Shown here: in pieces, positions 8,937-17,622 of the stretch | How the letters are laid out: every line of letters begins with the position of its first letter | Numbering within the stretch: the first letter of the stretch is position 1 | NCBI GenBank assembly: GCA_937895345.1 | Contig: CALAWP010000077.1 | Coordinates: 1-64,000, forward strand | DNA length: 64,000 nt | Direction of reading: 5' to 3' | Source: an uncultured Paenibacillus sp. | GTDB lineage: Bacteria > Bacillota > Bacilli > Paenibacillales > Paenibacillaceae | Position numbers and translations under genes: made by a program | Notes under the pieces: generated by a model | Told to the model about the DNA's origin: nothing | Seen by the model: only the letters and a program-made list of their open reading frames with translations | Database searches by the model: none

Positions 8937-10036
8937 CAGCAGTCCACCTCCCCGACGACGATATCGATGCCTCCCAATATCGTAATCAGATTCGTCATCG
9001 TTTCCCCGACGAGCAGCTTCGGCAAAATTTGCAAATTGACGAAGGACGGCCGCCGGAACTTCAGCCGGTACGGCTCCTGCTTGCCCTTGGAAACGAGATG
9101 GCAGCCGATTTCGCCGCGCGGCGACTCGATGCGGACGTATACCTCGCCTTCGGGAGGTCGAATGACGCGGGGCGCCTTGCCCATCGTCGGGCCGTCCGCA
9201 GGGAATTGCTCCAGCGCCTGCTTAATAATGCGCAAGCTTTGACGAATTTCCGCCAGCCGGACGAGGTATCTGGCGTAACAATCGCCGTCCCGGCCGGTCG
9301 GCACGTCAAATTCGAACCGGTCGTACAAGCTGTACGGCTCGGCCTTGCGCAAATCCCATTCCACGCCGGTGCAGCGCAGATTGGCGCCCGACAAGCCGTA
9401 ATCGATCGCCGTAGCCGCATCGTAACGGCCGACGCCCTTGATACGGGCGAGAAATATTTCGTTGCCGGACACGAGCCGGTCATACTCCTCCAGCTTCTTC
9501 TCCATGTAAGGCACAAATTCCTTCACCTTGTCGAGCCAGCCGGGCGGAGCGTCCCATTTGACGCCGCCTACGCGCATATAGTTATACGTCAGCCTGGCGC
9601 CGCATAGCTCGTTAAACAGGTTGACAATTTTTTCCCGATCCCGGAACGCGTATAGAAACGGGCTCATCGCCCCGATATCGAGCAGATAGGTGCCCCACCA
9701 GACGAGATGGCTGGCCACGCGCTGCAGCTCCATAACGAGGAGCCGCAAATATTCGGCCCGCTCCGGCACCTCGAGCCCCATCATCGTCTCGACGGCATGT
9801 ACGATGACATAATTGTTGGTCATGGCGGACACATAGTCCATTCGATCGGTATAAGGAATGATTTGCGTATAATTCAAATTTTCCGCGAGCTTCTCCGTTC
9901 CCCGGTGCAAATACCCCATCACCGGCGTCGCTTCCGTGATGACTTCCCCGTCCAGCTTGACGATAATGCGGAATACGCCGTGCGTGCTCGGATGCTGCGG
10001 CCCTACGTTCAACAGCAGTTCTTCCGTACGGATCAT
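8936..10036 (-). CDS. nuoD: NADH-quinone oxidoreductase subunit D
   Basis: The 49-kDa-type subunit of the peripheral arm, a relative of the large subunit of NiFe hydrogenases, which forms the quinone site with NuoB. Seen: the N-terminal LNVGPQHPSTHGVFR loop (residues 9-23) with the quinone-site His, YTDRMDYVSAMTNN (about 62-75), and the C-terminal ILGGIDIVVGEVD ending. It has 366 residues, the normal length for a free-standing NuoD. GGAGGTG lies nine bases before the ATG. Confidence 0.97.
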   Translation of the reverse strand: MIRTEELLLNVGPQHPSTHGVFRIIVKLDGEVITEATPVMGYLHRGTEKLAENLNYTQIIPYTDRMDYVSAMTNNYVIVHAVETMMGLEVPERAEYLRLLVMELQRVASHLVWWGTYLLDIGAMSPFLYAFRDREKIVNLFNELCGARLTYNYMRVGGVKWDAPPGWLDKVKEFVPYMEKKLEEYDRLVSGNEIFLARIKGVGRYDAATAIDYGLSGANLRCTGVEWDLRKAEPYSLYDRFEFDVPTGRDGDCYARYLVRLAEIRQSLRIIKQALEQFPADGPTMGKAPRVIRPPEGEVYVRIESPRGEIGCHLVSKGKQEPYRLKFRRPSFVNLQILPKLLVGETMTNLITILGGIDIVVGEVDC

Positions 10037-10042
10037 CGGCGG

Positions 10043-10558
10043 CTACACCTCCGGGTCCAGCGGTTCGTAATCTTTGCGAAGCGGGTGGCCGGCCCAATCG
10101 TCGGGCATCATAATGCGGCGCAAATCGGGATGTCCGGGAAAATCGACGCCTAGCAAATCGTAAATTTCGCGTTCGTTCCAGTTCGCCGTCGCCCATACCG
10201 GCGTCGCGGAAGGAATGGAAGCCGCCTCGCGGTCCGTCCGCAGCTTGACGGCGGCGTCTTGCTTGCGTTCGATATCCAGCAGAAAGTAGACGACTTCCAG
10301 GTGCGTCTCGTAATCGACGCCCGACACGTTGCGCAAGTAGCGGTACCCTCGCTCCTTGAATAGTCTCGCGGCGGCGGGCCAGTGCGCCGGCTCCAGCACG
10401 AGCGTCGGCATATCGCCGCCAAGCTCGTTGACGTAAGCCTCCAGCACCGACTCCTCGGCCGCCCCTTCCTTCAGCAGCCGAACGAGCTCGTCGACCTCCG
10501 GCTGCCTCGGCGACGGCGGCTTCTGCTCCCCCGCCTCCTTGTTCAGCTCGTCGCTCAT
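10043..10558 (-). CDS. nuoC: NADH-quinone oxidoreductase subunit C
   Basis: The 30-kDa-type subunit of the peripheral arm, 171 residues. The family signature NEREIYDLLGVDFPGHPDLRRI is near 127-148, ending with HPLRKDYEP before the C terminus. The first 50 residues are hydrophilic and poorly conserved. The ATG overlaps the nuoB stop by four bases, which suggests coupled translation. Confidence 0.95.
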   Translation of the reverse strand: MSDELNKEAGEQKPPSPRQPEVDELVRLLKEGAAEESVLEAYVNELGGDMPTLVLEPAHWPAAARLFKERGYRYLRNVSGVDYETHLEVVYFLLDIERKQDAAVKLRTDREAASIPSATPVWATANWNEREIYDLLGVDFPGHPDLRRIMMPDDWAGHPLRKDYEPLDPEV

Positions 10559-11073
10559 CCGCCCGTCACCCGCTTTCCGCTCTTCGCTTCGTAACGTATC
10601 TTCTCCTGCAGCTTGTTAATGCCATAGATCAGTGCGGCCGGGTTGGGCGGACAGCCCGGAATATACACGTCGACCGGCACGATCTGGTCCACGCCCTTGA
10701 CGACGGCATACGACTTCACGTACGGACCGCCCGCCGTGGCGCACGACCCCATCGCGATGACCCATTTCGGTTCCGGCATTTGGTCGTACAGCCTTCGAAG
10801 CAACGGCGCCATCTTTTTCGTGACGGTGCCGGACACGATCATCACGTCCGACTGGCGCGGCGACGTCCGGAACATGACGCCGAACCGGTCCAGATCGTAA
10901 TGGGAAGCGCCCGTTCCCATCATCTCGATGGCGCAGCAGGCGAGGCCGAACGTCAGCGGCCACAGCGAATTGCTGCGCGCCCAAGCCTTCAGGCTTTCGA
11001 GCGTGCCGAGAAATACATTGCGTTCAAGCTCCTTCCGTTCCTCCAGCGATATGGATTCCAGGTTCATTTCCAT
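10555..11073 (-). CDS. nuoB: NADH-quinone oxidoreductase subunit B
   Basis: Peripheral-arm subunit that binds the terminal [4Fe-4S] cluster N2 next to the quinone site. The cluster ligands are visible as the tandem cysteines in GLACCAIEMM (45-46), the Cys in MGSCATAGG (about 110) and the Cys in PGCPPNP (about 140). Length 172. The ATG at 11073 overlaps the end of nuoA by 10 bases and has AAGGTG five bases upstream. Confidence 0.97.
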   Translation of the reverse strand: MEMNLESISLEERKELERNVFLGTLESLKAWARSNSLWPLTFGLACCAIEMMGTGASHYDLDRFGVMFRTSPRQSDVMIVSGTVTKKMAPLLRRLYDQMPEPKWVIAMGSCATAGGPYVKSYAVVKGVDQIVPVDVYIPGCPPNPAALIYGINKLQEKIRYEAKSGKRVTGG

Positions 11074-11429
11074 TTCAGCACCTTCTTTTTCCAGGCGTAA
11101 AAAAGACCGAGCAGCAGCATGCCCGCAAAGATCAGCATTTCAAACAGCACAAAAAGGCCGAGCTTATTGTACGCAACGGCCCAAGGATATAAGAAAACGG
11201 TTTCTACATCAAAGATGACAAACATCAGCGCAAACAGGTAATAGCGGATGTTGAAGCGAACCTGGCCCTCTCCGACAGGCTCGTTCCCGCTCTCATACGT
11301 CCCCGCCTTCGGCTCGGTCGGCTTGTGCGGGCGCAGCAGCCTGCCAACCGTCAAGGCGGCAACCGGAAGCAAAATGCCAATCACTACGAATATCGCGACG
11401 ACGATGTAGTTGTTCACATCATGTTCCAC
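11064..11429 (-). CDS. nuoA: NADH-quinone oxidoreductase subunit A
   Basis: First gene of the nuo operon, 121 residues and three membrane helices, with the family region TYESGNEPVGEGQVRFNIRY near 44-63 and the acidic FDVETVFLYPWA stretch near 74-85. The start is a GTG at 11429 with GGAGG seven bases upstream. The operon has no nuoE, nuoF or nuoG, so the enzyme probably takes electrons from a donor other than NADH or from a separate module, as in other Bacillales with an 11-subunit complex. Confidence 0.96.
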   Translation of the reverse strand: MEHDVNNYIVVAIFVVIGILLPVAALTVGRLLRPHKPTEPKAGTYESGNEPVGEGQVRFNIRYYLFALMFVIFDVETVFLYPWAVAYNKLGLFVLFEMLIFAGMLLLGLFYAWKKKVLKWK

Positions 11430-11490
11430 CCAATCGCCTCCGTCAAAGGATTTGATGCAGATTTGCTCGCATGTTCAATTTTTCCCCACA

Positions 11491-11519
11491 ATTATAACAA
11501 ATGCTTCCACAGCCGTCTA
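11491..11519 (-). promoter_or_regulatory. Possible sigma-A promoter of the nuo operon
   Basis: A perfect TATAAT (11491-11496, read on the minus strand) is preceded after 17 bases by TAGACG, a four-out-of-six match to TTGACA. It lies about 60 bases upstream of nuoA and after the atp terminator, so nuo can be transcribed on its own. The rest of 11430-11789 holds only this and the terminator. Confidence 0.5.
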
Positions 11520-11647
11520 TGACGGAGTTTATGAGTCGGCGTGCATTCATATTCCAGCTTCGCATCGTGAATGCAGTGTTCTCGAATAGCTGTATGATCT
11601 GTACTTCAAGACTCCATGGTCTCCCCTATATTTGTTTGCTTCATCAA

Positions 11648-11690
11648 TAAAAAAAACCGCCAGCGTCGCTCATCGACGATGACGGTTTTT
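11648..11690 (-). terminator. Terminator of the atp operon
   Basis: A hairpin with AACCG...CGGTT ends and a CGTCG/CGACG centre is followed on the minus strand by eight T residues. It lies 100 bases after atpC. Confidence 0.8.
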
Positions 11691-11789
11691 GCGATAATCA
11701 GTCGTTCTCCGCAGCGCCTGAAGCGGCCGCCGTACGATCCGGAGGCACGCGCTCAGGCCGCCGCTTCAAACGGCGCGTCAAGCGGCGCG

Positions 11790-12191
11790 TTATACGCGCT
11801 GCTTCACGTTCAGACGGTTCATCGCGCGCTGAAGGGAAAGCTCGGCGCGGCGGAAATCGTATTCGTCCCGCTTTGCGGCAAGACGCTGTTCCGCGCGGCG
11901 CTTGGCCGCTTCCGCACGCTCGACGTCGATGTCCTTCGCCAGCTCCGCGCTTTCCGCGAGAATGACGATTTTGTCCTTGCGCACTTCAATAAAGCCGCCG
12001 TTCACGGCTACGACATCGACGACGTTTCCGCGCTTGATCGTAACCGGAGCGATGCGAAGCGGCGTCACGAGCGGAATGTGGTTCGGCAGGATGCCCAGTT
12101 CCCCTTCCACACCCGTTACGCTGACCATGTTCGCGGTTTCCTCATACACTTTGCGCTCAGGCGTCACGATTTCGACCAAAAAGGTACTCAT
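11790..12191 (-). CDS. atpC: ATP synthase F1 subunit epsilon
   Basis: Central-stalk subunit that couples gamma to the c ring and can inhibit ATP hydrolysis. It has 133 residues, with the beta-sandwich domain up to about 85 (GELGILPNHIPLVTPL at about 30-45) and the two-helix C-terminal domain rich in Ala, Glu and Arg. The ATG at 12191 lies 22 bases after atpD with GGAGG upstream. Last gene of the operon. Confidence 0.96.
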   Translation of the reverse strand: MSTFLVEIVTPERKVYEETANMVSVTGVEGELGILPNHIPLVTPLRIAPVTIKRGNVVDVVAVNGGFIEVRKDKIVILAESAELAKDIDVERAEAAKRRAEQRLAAKRDEYDFRRAELSLQRAMNRLNVKQRV

Positions 12192-12213
12192 GTGGATTCC
12201 TCCCGCCTTTCGC

Positions 12214-13620
12214 TTATTGCAGCGTTTCGGCTTTCTTCACGGCGTCTTCGATGACTCCAACGTAACGGAATGCTTCTTCCGGAAGATGGTCGTATTTGCC
12301 TTCAAGAATTTCCTTAAAGCTGCGTACGGATTCCTTAACCGGAACATAGATGCCTTTGTTGCCCGTAAACGGCTCGGCAACGTGGAACGGCTGGGACAGG
12401 AACAGCTGGATTCTGCGCGCGCGTCCAACCGTAATTTTGTCTTCCTCGCTCAGCTCGTCCATGCCGAGAATCGCGATAATATCTTGAAGCTCTTTGTAGC
12501 GCTGAAGAATTCTCTTCACGCCTTGAGCGACGTTGTAATGCTCTTCGCCTACGACTTCAGGCGTCAGGATGCGGGAAGACGACGCCAGCGGGTCAACCGC
12601 CGGGAAGATCCCCATCTCGGAAATTTTACGCTCCAGGTTGGTCGTTGCGTCCAAGTGAGCGAACGTTGTCGCCGGAGCCGGGTCCGTATAGTCGTCCGCA
12701 GGAACGTAGATCGCCTGGATGGACGTAACGGAACCTTTTTTCGTGGACGTAATCCGCTCTTGCAGCTGACCCATTTCCGTTGCCAGCGTAGGCTGGTAAC
12801 CTACCGCGGACGGCATACGTCCAAGCAGGGCGGAAACCTCGGAGCCCGCTTGCGTGAAGCGGAAGATGTTGTCGACGAACAGAAGCACGTCGCGGCCTTC
12901 TTCGTCGCGGAAATATTCGGCCATGGTCAGACCCGTCAGGGCAACGCGCAGACGCGCTCCCGGCGGCTCGTTCATTTGTCCGAATACCATCGCCGTCTTC
13001 GGCAATACGCCGGAATCTTTCATCTCATGGTACAAGTCGTTTCCTTCGCGCGTACGCTCGCCGACGCCCGCGAATACGGAAATACCGCCGTGCTCTTGCG
13101 CGATGTTGTTGATAAGCTCCTGAATCGTAACCGTCTTGCCGACGCCCGCGCCGCCGAACAGGCCGATCTTTCCGCCCTTCGTGTACGGAGCCAGCAAGTC
13201 GATAACTTTAATGCCCGTTTCCAAAATTTCGGCTTGCGTCGACAGCTCGTCGAACGCCGGCGCCTTGCGGTGAATCGGCAGGTTGACGTCCGAAATTACG
13301 TCGCCGGCTTCGTCGATCGGTTGACCGAGTACGTTAAATACGCGGCCCAGCGTCGGGGCGCCTACCGGAATCGTAATGGGAGCTCCGGTGTCCACGGCTT
13401 CCATGCCGCGAACGAGACCGTCGGTCGAGCTCATCGCGACCGTACGGACCATGCTGTCGCCGAGGTGTACGGCTACTTCGAGCGTAAGGTTAATGTCGAC
13501 TCCATCGTTGCCGGCCTTATGCTCGATCTTGACCGCGTTCAAAATTTCCGGCAGGTTGCCGCGTTCGAACTCAAGGTCGACGACCGGACCCATGACGGAT
13601 ACAACGCGTCCTTTTTTCAT
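12214..13620 (-). CDS. atpD: ATP synthase F1 subunit beta
   Basis: Catalytic subunit, 468 residues. The P-loop GGAGVGKT is at 156-163, GERTREGNDLYHEM follows with the catalytic Glu and Arg, and the ALLGRMPSAVGYQPTL region that contacts ADP is near 280. All hallmarks are present and length is normal. GGAGG precedes the ATG. It follows atpG after 33 bases. Confidence 0.99.
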   Translation of the reverse strand: MKKGRVVSVMGPVVDLEFERGNLPEILNAVKIEHKAGNDGVDINLTLEVAVHLGDSMVRTVAMSSTDGLVRGMEAVDTGAPITIPVGAPTLGRVFNVLGQPIDEAGDVISDVNLPIHRKAPAFDELSTQAEILETGIKVIDLLAPYTKGGKIGLFGGAGVGKTVTIQELINNIAQEHGGISVFAGVGERTREGNDLYHEMKDSGVLPKTAMVFGQMNEPPGARLRVALTGLTMAEYFRDEEGRDVLLFVDNIFRFTQAGSEVSALLGRMPSAVGYQPTLATEMGQLQERITSTKKGSVTSIQAIYVPADDYTDPAPATTFAHLDATTNLERKISEMGIFPAVDPLASSSRILTPEVVGEEHYNVAQGVKRILQRYKELQDIIAILGMDELSEEDKITVGRARRIQLFLSQPFHVAEPFTGNKGIYVPVKESVRSFKEILEGKYDHLPEEAFRYVGVIEDAVKKAETLQ

Positions 13621-13653
13621 TGCTTTCCCTCCTGGTTCCTTCTTATATGAAGA

Positions 13654-14514
13654 TTACGATTGTGCGTTTGCTCCCGCAACGATCTCGGAAATTTCCTGGG
13701 TAATCGCCGCTTGACGCGCGCGGTTGTACGTCAGCGTCAGCTGGCCGATCATCTTCGTCGCGTTTTTGGTCGCGCTGCCCATAGCGGTCATGCGAGCGCC
13801 GAATTCGCTGGCTTTGCCGTCCAGTACCGCGCTGTAAATAAGCGTCTCCGCATATTTAGGCAGCAGCACCTCCAGCACGCCTTCCGGCGACGGCTCGTAT
13901 TCGTAGGTCGAAACCTTCGAGCCTTCGCTGATTGCCTCCAGCGGCAACAGACGATTCGCTGTCGGAATTTGCGTAATGGCGTTGACGAACTGGTTGTAAT
14001 ACAGGTACAGCTCGTCGTAAGCGCCGTCCGCGAACATCTTGACCGCAGCCGAAGCTACCGACCGGATATCCGCAAACGTCGGAGAATCCGACAGCCCGAT
14101 CACTTCTTCCACAACCGGCATGTTGCGGCGGCGGAAGTAGTCGCGGCCTTTGCGGCCGATGACGAATAACGCGTATTCATCCGCGGATTTGTGTTTTTCG
14201 TTAATCGTTTGCGTCACTTTGCGCAAGATATTCGCATTGTAACCGCCGGCCAGACCACGATCGGAGGTGATGACGAGATACCCCGTCTTCTTGATCGGAC
14301 GGGATTCCAGCATCGGATGCTTGACGTCCTTCGTTCCCGCGGCAATGCTTGCCACCACTTCCTGCAGCTTGCTCGCATAAGGACGCGCCGCCGTTGCCGC
14401 TTCCTGCGCTCTTCTGAGCTTGGAAGCCGCGACCATCTCCATCGCTTTCGTGATCTGCTTCATGTTCTGTTTGCTCTTGATCTCGCGCTTGATATCGCGC
14501 ATGCCTTTGGCCAT
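13654..14514 (-). CDS. atpG: ATP synthase F1 subunit gamma
   Basis: Rotor shaft, 286 residues. The long N-terminal coiled-coil helix (MRDIKREIKSKQNMKQITKA) and the C-terminal helix (NRARQAAITQEISEIVAGA) are both visible, with the Rossmann-like centre starting at GYLVITSDRGLAGGYNAN. An unusually long gap of 148 bases separates it from atpA; this gap holds a strong hairpin. Confidence 0.98.
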   Translation of the reverse strand: MAKGMRDIKREIKSKQNMKQITKAMEMVAASKLRRAQEAATAARPYASKLQEVVASIAAGTKDVKHPMLESRPIKKTGYLVITSDRGLAGGYNANILRKVTQTINEKHKSADEYALFVIGRKGRDYFRRRNMPVVEEVIGLSDSPTFADIRSVASAAVKMFADGAYDELYLYYNQFVNAITQIPTANRLLPLEAISEGSKVSTYEYEPSPEGVLEVLLPKYAETLIYSAVLDGKASEFGARMTAMGSATKNATKMIGQLTLTYNRARQAAITQEISEIVAGANAQS

Positions 14515-14567
14515 TTCTGTGTCACCCGCCTTCGATGCCTCGGAGAAGCTCCGTGGCTTGGTAAGGG

Positions 14568-14599
14568 GCTTACGCCCGGACTAACGGACGGGCGTAAGC
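14568..14599 (-). other. Intercistronic hairpin between atpA and atpG
   Basis: A perfect 11-bp inverted repeat (GCTTACGCCCG, arms 14568-14578 and 14589-14599, 10-base loop) lies in the 148-base gap between atpA and atpG. There is no T-tract, so it is more likely a processing or stability element than a terminator. Confidence 0.6.
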
Positions 14600-14662
14600 G
14601 TATATTCCGGAGAGTGTGCGTTCCACTCTGCAAATGGATTTATCGATTATCGCCCTGCCGGA

Positions 14663-16177
14663 TTAGGCAAAGCTCTTTTTGAACTGGCTGATCGCGTCGA
14701 CAAGGGCTTTCTCGTTGTCGGCCGTCAGATCTTTCGTATCGCGGATCGAAGCGCCGATTTCCGGATGGTTGGAATCCAGGAAAGCAAGGAACTCCTTCTC
14801 GAAACGGGAGATTTGATCGATCGCAACATCGTCCAGATGGCCTTTGACCGCCGTGTAGATCGAGATAACTTGCTTCTCGACTGGCATTGGCTGGTTAACG
14901 CCTTGCTTCAAAATTTCCATCGTGCGGGCGCCGCGGTTCAGACGGGCAAGCGTCGATTTGTCCAGGTCGGAGCCGAACTGCGAGAACGCCTGAAGCTCGC
15001 GGTAGGCCGCCAGGTCAAGACGGAGCGTGCCGGCAACCTTCTTCATCGCCTTAATCTGCGCAGAGCCGCCGACGCGGGATACGGAGATACCGACGTTAAC
15101 CGCCGGACGCTGGCCGGAGTAGAACAGGTCGGCCTCCAGGAAGATCTGGCCGTCGGTGATGGAAATGACGTTCGTCGGAATATAAGCCGAAACGTCCGAT
15201 GCTTGCGTCTCGATGAACGGCAGCGCGGTAATGGAACCGCCGCCGAGCTTGTCGCTCAGCTTCGCCGCGCGCTCCAGCAAGCGGGAATGCAGATAGAATA
15301 CGTCGCCCGGATAAGCCTCGCGGCCCGGAGGACGGCGGAGCAGCAAGGAAAGCTCGCGGTATGCGGCCGCTTGCTTCGTCAGATCGTCGTATACGATCAG
15401 GACGTGCTCGCCTTTGTACATGAAATATTCGCCCATCGATACGCCGGCGTAAGGAGCCAGGTACAGGAGCGGAGCAGGGTCGGACGCGCTCGCCGTAACG
15501 ACGATCGTGTAGTCCATGGCCCCATGGCGGCGAAGCGTTTCCACGACGTTGGCGACCGTGGATTGCTTCTGGCCGATGGCGACGTAGATACATTTCACGC
15601 CGTTGCCTTTTTGGTTGATGATGGCGTCGATGGCGATCGAGGTTTTACCCGTTTGACGGTCGCCGATGATGAGCTCGCGTTGGCCGCGGCCGATCGGCAC
15701 CATCGCGTCGATCGCTTTAATGCCCGTTTGCATCGGCTCATGAACCGATTTACGGTCGATAACGCCCGGAGCCGGGGATTCGATGGCGCGCGTTTGCGTC
15801 GTGTTGACCGGGCCTTTGCCGTCCAGCGGCTCGCCCAGCGGGTTGACGACGCGGCCGAGCAGCTCGTCGCCGACCGGCACTTCCATGATGCGGCCCGTAC
15901 GTTTCACTTGGTCGCCTTCGCGAATATCGGTGTAAGGTCCGAGAATGATGACACCGACGTTGCCTTCCTCCAAGTTCAAAGCCATCCCGACAACACCGTT
16001 CGCGAATTCGAGCAGCTCGCCTTGCATCGCATTTTCGAGGCCGTGCACGCGTGCGATACCGTCACCGACGTTGATGACCGTGCCGACATCCACGACTTGA
16101 ATCTCGGATTTATATTGTTCGATCTGTTGTTTAATCAGCGTGCTGATTTCATCAGGTCTGATACTCAATTCGTTCAC
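14663..16177 (-). CDS. atpA: ATP synthase F1 subunit alpha
   Basis: Non-catalytic nucleotide-binding subunit, 504 residues. P-loop GDRQTGKT at 172-179, the arginine-finger region VGISVSRVGGSAQ near 368-380, and the conserved PGREAYPGDVFYLHSRLLER are all present. The start ATG at 16177 is 6 bases after the atpH stop. Length is normal. Confidence 0.99.
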   Translation of the reverse strand: MNELSIRPDEISTLIKQQIEQYKSEIQVVDVGTVINVGDGIARVHGLENAMQGELLEFANGVVGMALNLEEGNVGVIILGPYTDIREGDQVKRTGRIMEVPVGDELLGRVVNPLGEPLDGKGPVNTTQTRAIESPAPGVIDRKSVHEPMQTGIKAIDAMVPIGRGQRELIIGDRQTGKTSIAIDAIINQKGNGVKCIYVAIGQKQSTVANVVETLRRHGAMDYTIVVTASASDPAPLLYLAPYAGVSMGEYFMYKGEHVLIVYDDLTKQAAAYRELSLLLRRPPGREAYPGDVFYLHSRLLERAAKLSDKLGGGSITALPFIETQASDVSAYIPTNVISITDGQIFLEADLFYSGQRPAVNVGISVSRVGGSAQIKAMKKVAGTLRLDLAAYRELQAFSQFGSDLDKSTLARLNRGARTMEILKQGVNQPMPVEKQVISIYTAVKGHLDDVAIDQISRFEKEFLAFLDSNHPEIGASIRDTKDLTADNEKALVDAISQFKKSFA

Positions 16178-16183
16178 CCCTAT

Positions 16184-16732
16184 CTACAGTGCTTTAGAAT
16201 TTAACGATTTTTGCAAACGATCCAGCTTGCCCGACAGGCTGCCGTCATACAGACGGTCGCCGATGCGGACCTGCAGTCCGCCCAGCAAAGCCGGCTCGAC
16301 GATTTGCTCCGCTATGATCTTTTTGCCCGTAACGCCTCCGAAATGGGCGGCCACGCCGGCCAGCTCCTCATCCGTCAGCTGCTTGGCTGTGTATACCGTG
16401 GCATGCGCTTGTCCCAGCACCTCGCCGGCAATTTTCGTAAACGACTCGTACATGTCGCCGATAATGCCTTGGCGTCTGCGGGAGACGATCAGCTCCAGCG
16501 TATTCAGCACAAGCTCGGATACGTTGCCTCCGAGAGCGGCCTTGATCGCCGCCGATTTGTTCTCGGGCGTCACGCCCGGCAGCGAAAGGAATTTCATAAT
16601 TTCCTCATCGCGTTCCAAAGCTTCGGCAATCAGCTTCAGCTGCGCCTCCACTTCCGAAACGTTTCCCGCGGCGGAAGCCAGCTCGAACAACGCTTTAGCG
16701 TAGCGCTTCGCTACGACCGTGTCCCGGCTCAT
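16184..16732 (-). CDS. atpH: ATP synthase F1 subunit delta
   Basis: Peripheral-stalk subunit (OSCP-like) that fixes the b dimer to the alpha3beta3 head, 182 residues. The N-terminal helical bundle begins VVAKRYAKALFELA and the C-terminal VRIGDRLYDGSLSGKLDRL motif is typical. The ATG overlaps atpF by four bases. Confidence 0.95.
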   Translation of the reverse strand: MSRDTVVAKRYAKALFELASAAGNVSEVEAQLKLIAEALERDEEIMKFLSLPGVTPENKSAAIKAALGGNVSELVLNTLELIVSRRRQGIIGDMYESFTKIAGEVLGQAHATVYTAKQLTDEELAGVAAHFGGVTGKKIIAEQIVEPALLGGLQVRIGDRLYDGSLSGKLDRLQKSLNSKAL

Positions 16733-17211
16733 TTGCTTCCGACCTCTTTCAGGTATTGATCAACAAGCTGCTCCTGCGACTTTTCGTCCACTTGCTTCTC
16801 GATAATCTTGGAAGCGATCTTGACGGAGATGCCGCCGATTTCGGTGCGGAGCGCCGCGATCGCTTTGTTTTTCTCGCTTTCGATATCCTTCAGCGCGTCG
16901 TCTTTCAGACGGGCAGCCTCCGACTTGGCCGATTGAACGATTTCTTCCGCTTGCTTGGAGCTCGTCGTTCTGGCCTGCTCGAGGATCGCGTAAGCTTCCT
17001 TGCGCGCCTGCTCAAGAGCGGCCTTCTGCTCAGCCATCGATTCCTCGGCTTGTTTGCGACTGGATTCAGCGGTGTTCATCTGCTCCAGAATCAATTGCCG
17101 ACGCTTTTCCATGACTCCGAACAGCGGTCCGAACGCCCATTTATTCAATGCCAGGTACAGCAAAACGAAAGCGATAATTGTAATCACTGTATTTGAAGCA
17201 ACGAAACTCAT
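16729..17211 (-). CDS. atpF: ATP synthase F0 subunit b
   Basis: Peripheral-stalk subunit, 160 residues, with one N-terminal membrane helix (about 8-28) followed by a long Ala/Glu/Lys/Gln-rich coiled coil. The ATG at 17211 follows a GGAGTG-type ribosome site. It is a single b subunit gene, as in other Firmicutes. Confidence 0.96.
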   Translation of the reverse strand: MSFVASNTVITIIAFVLLYLALNKWAFGPLFGVMEKRRQLILEQMNTAESSRKQAEESMAEQKAALEQARKEAYAILEQARTTSSKQAEEIVQSAKSEAARLKDDALKDIESEKNKAIAALRTEIGGISVKIASKIIEKQVDEKSQEQLVDQYLKEVGSK

Positions 17212-17301
17212 AGCCGCACTCCTTTCTTATCCCGATATAGACCTGTAATCAAAATAATGGCGAAGAGGGCTAGGCCTTCCCCGCCATTCGTTGTACTTCA
17301 A

Positions 17302-17514
17302 TTAGCTAAAGAACGCCAGGAAGCCGATTACAACGCCGATGATTGGAACAACCTCGACGATACCGGCACCGATAAACATCGTCGTTTGAAGAGCGGACTT
17401 TTGTTCCGGCTGACGAGCGATACCTTCTACCGTTTTGCTGACGATCATACCGTTACCGATACCTGCGCCGATGGCGCCCAAACCTACTGCAATTGCTGCT
17501 GCCAATACTTCCAT
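17302..17514 (-). CDS. atpE: ATP synthase F0 subunit c
   Basis: Proteolipid of the rotor ring, 70 residues, two membrane helices with a polar loop ARQPE (33-37). The first helix has the Gly pattern GLGAIGAGIGNG and the ion-binding carboxylate is Glu54 in GAGIVEVVPIIG. The residue after Glu54 is Val rather than Ser/Thr, so the Na+ signature is absent and a proton-type ring is expected. The ATG at 17514 is preceded by GAGGAGG at nine bases. Confidence 0.97.
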   Translation of the reverse strand: MEVLAAAIAVGLGAIGAGIGNGMIVSKTVEGIARQPEQKSALQTTMFIGAGIVEVVPIIGVVIGFLAFFS

Positions 17515-17622
17515 TGTTAAAATCCTCCTCAAAATAAAGTGAATTTGGGATATTGCAATTTATTAAACTTTGGGTCACGTATGGAAATCGAAAACCGTTC
17601 TCCAAAGCGTACAGCCAGTCAT

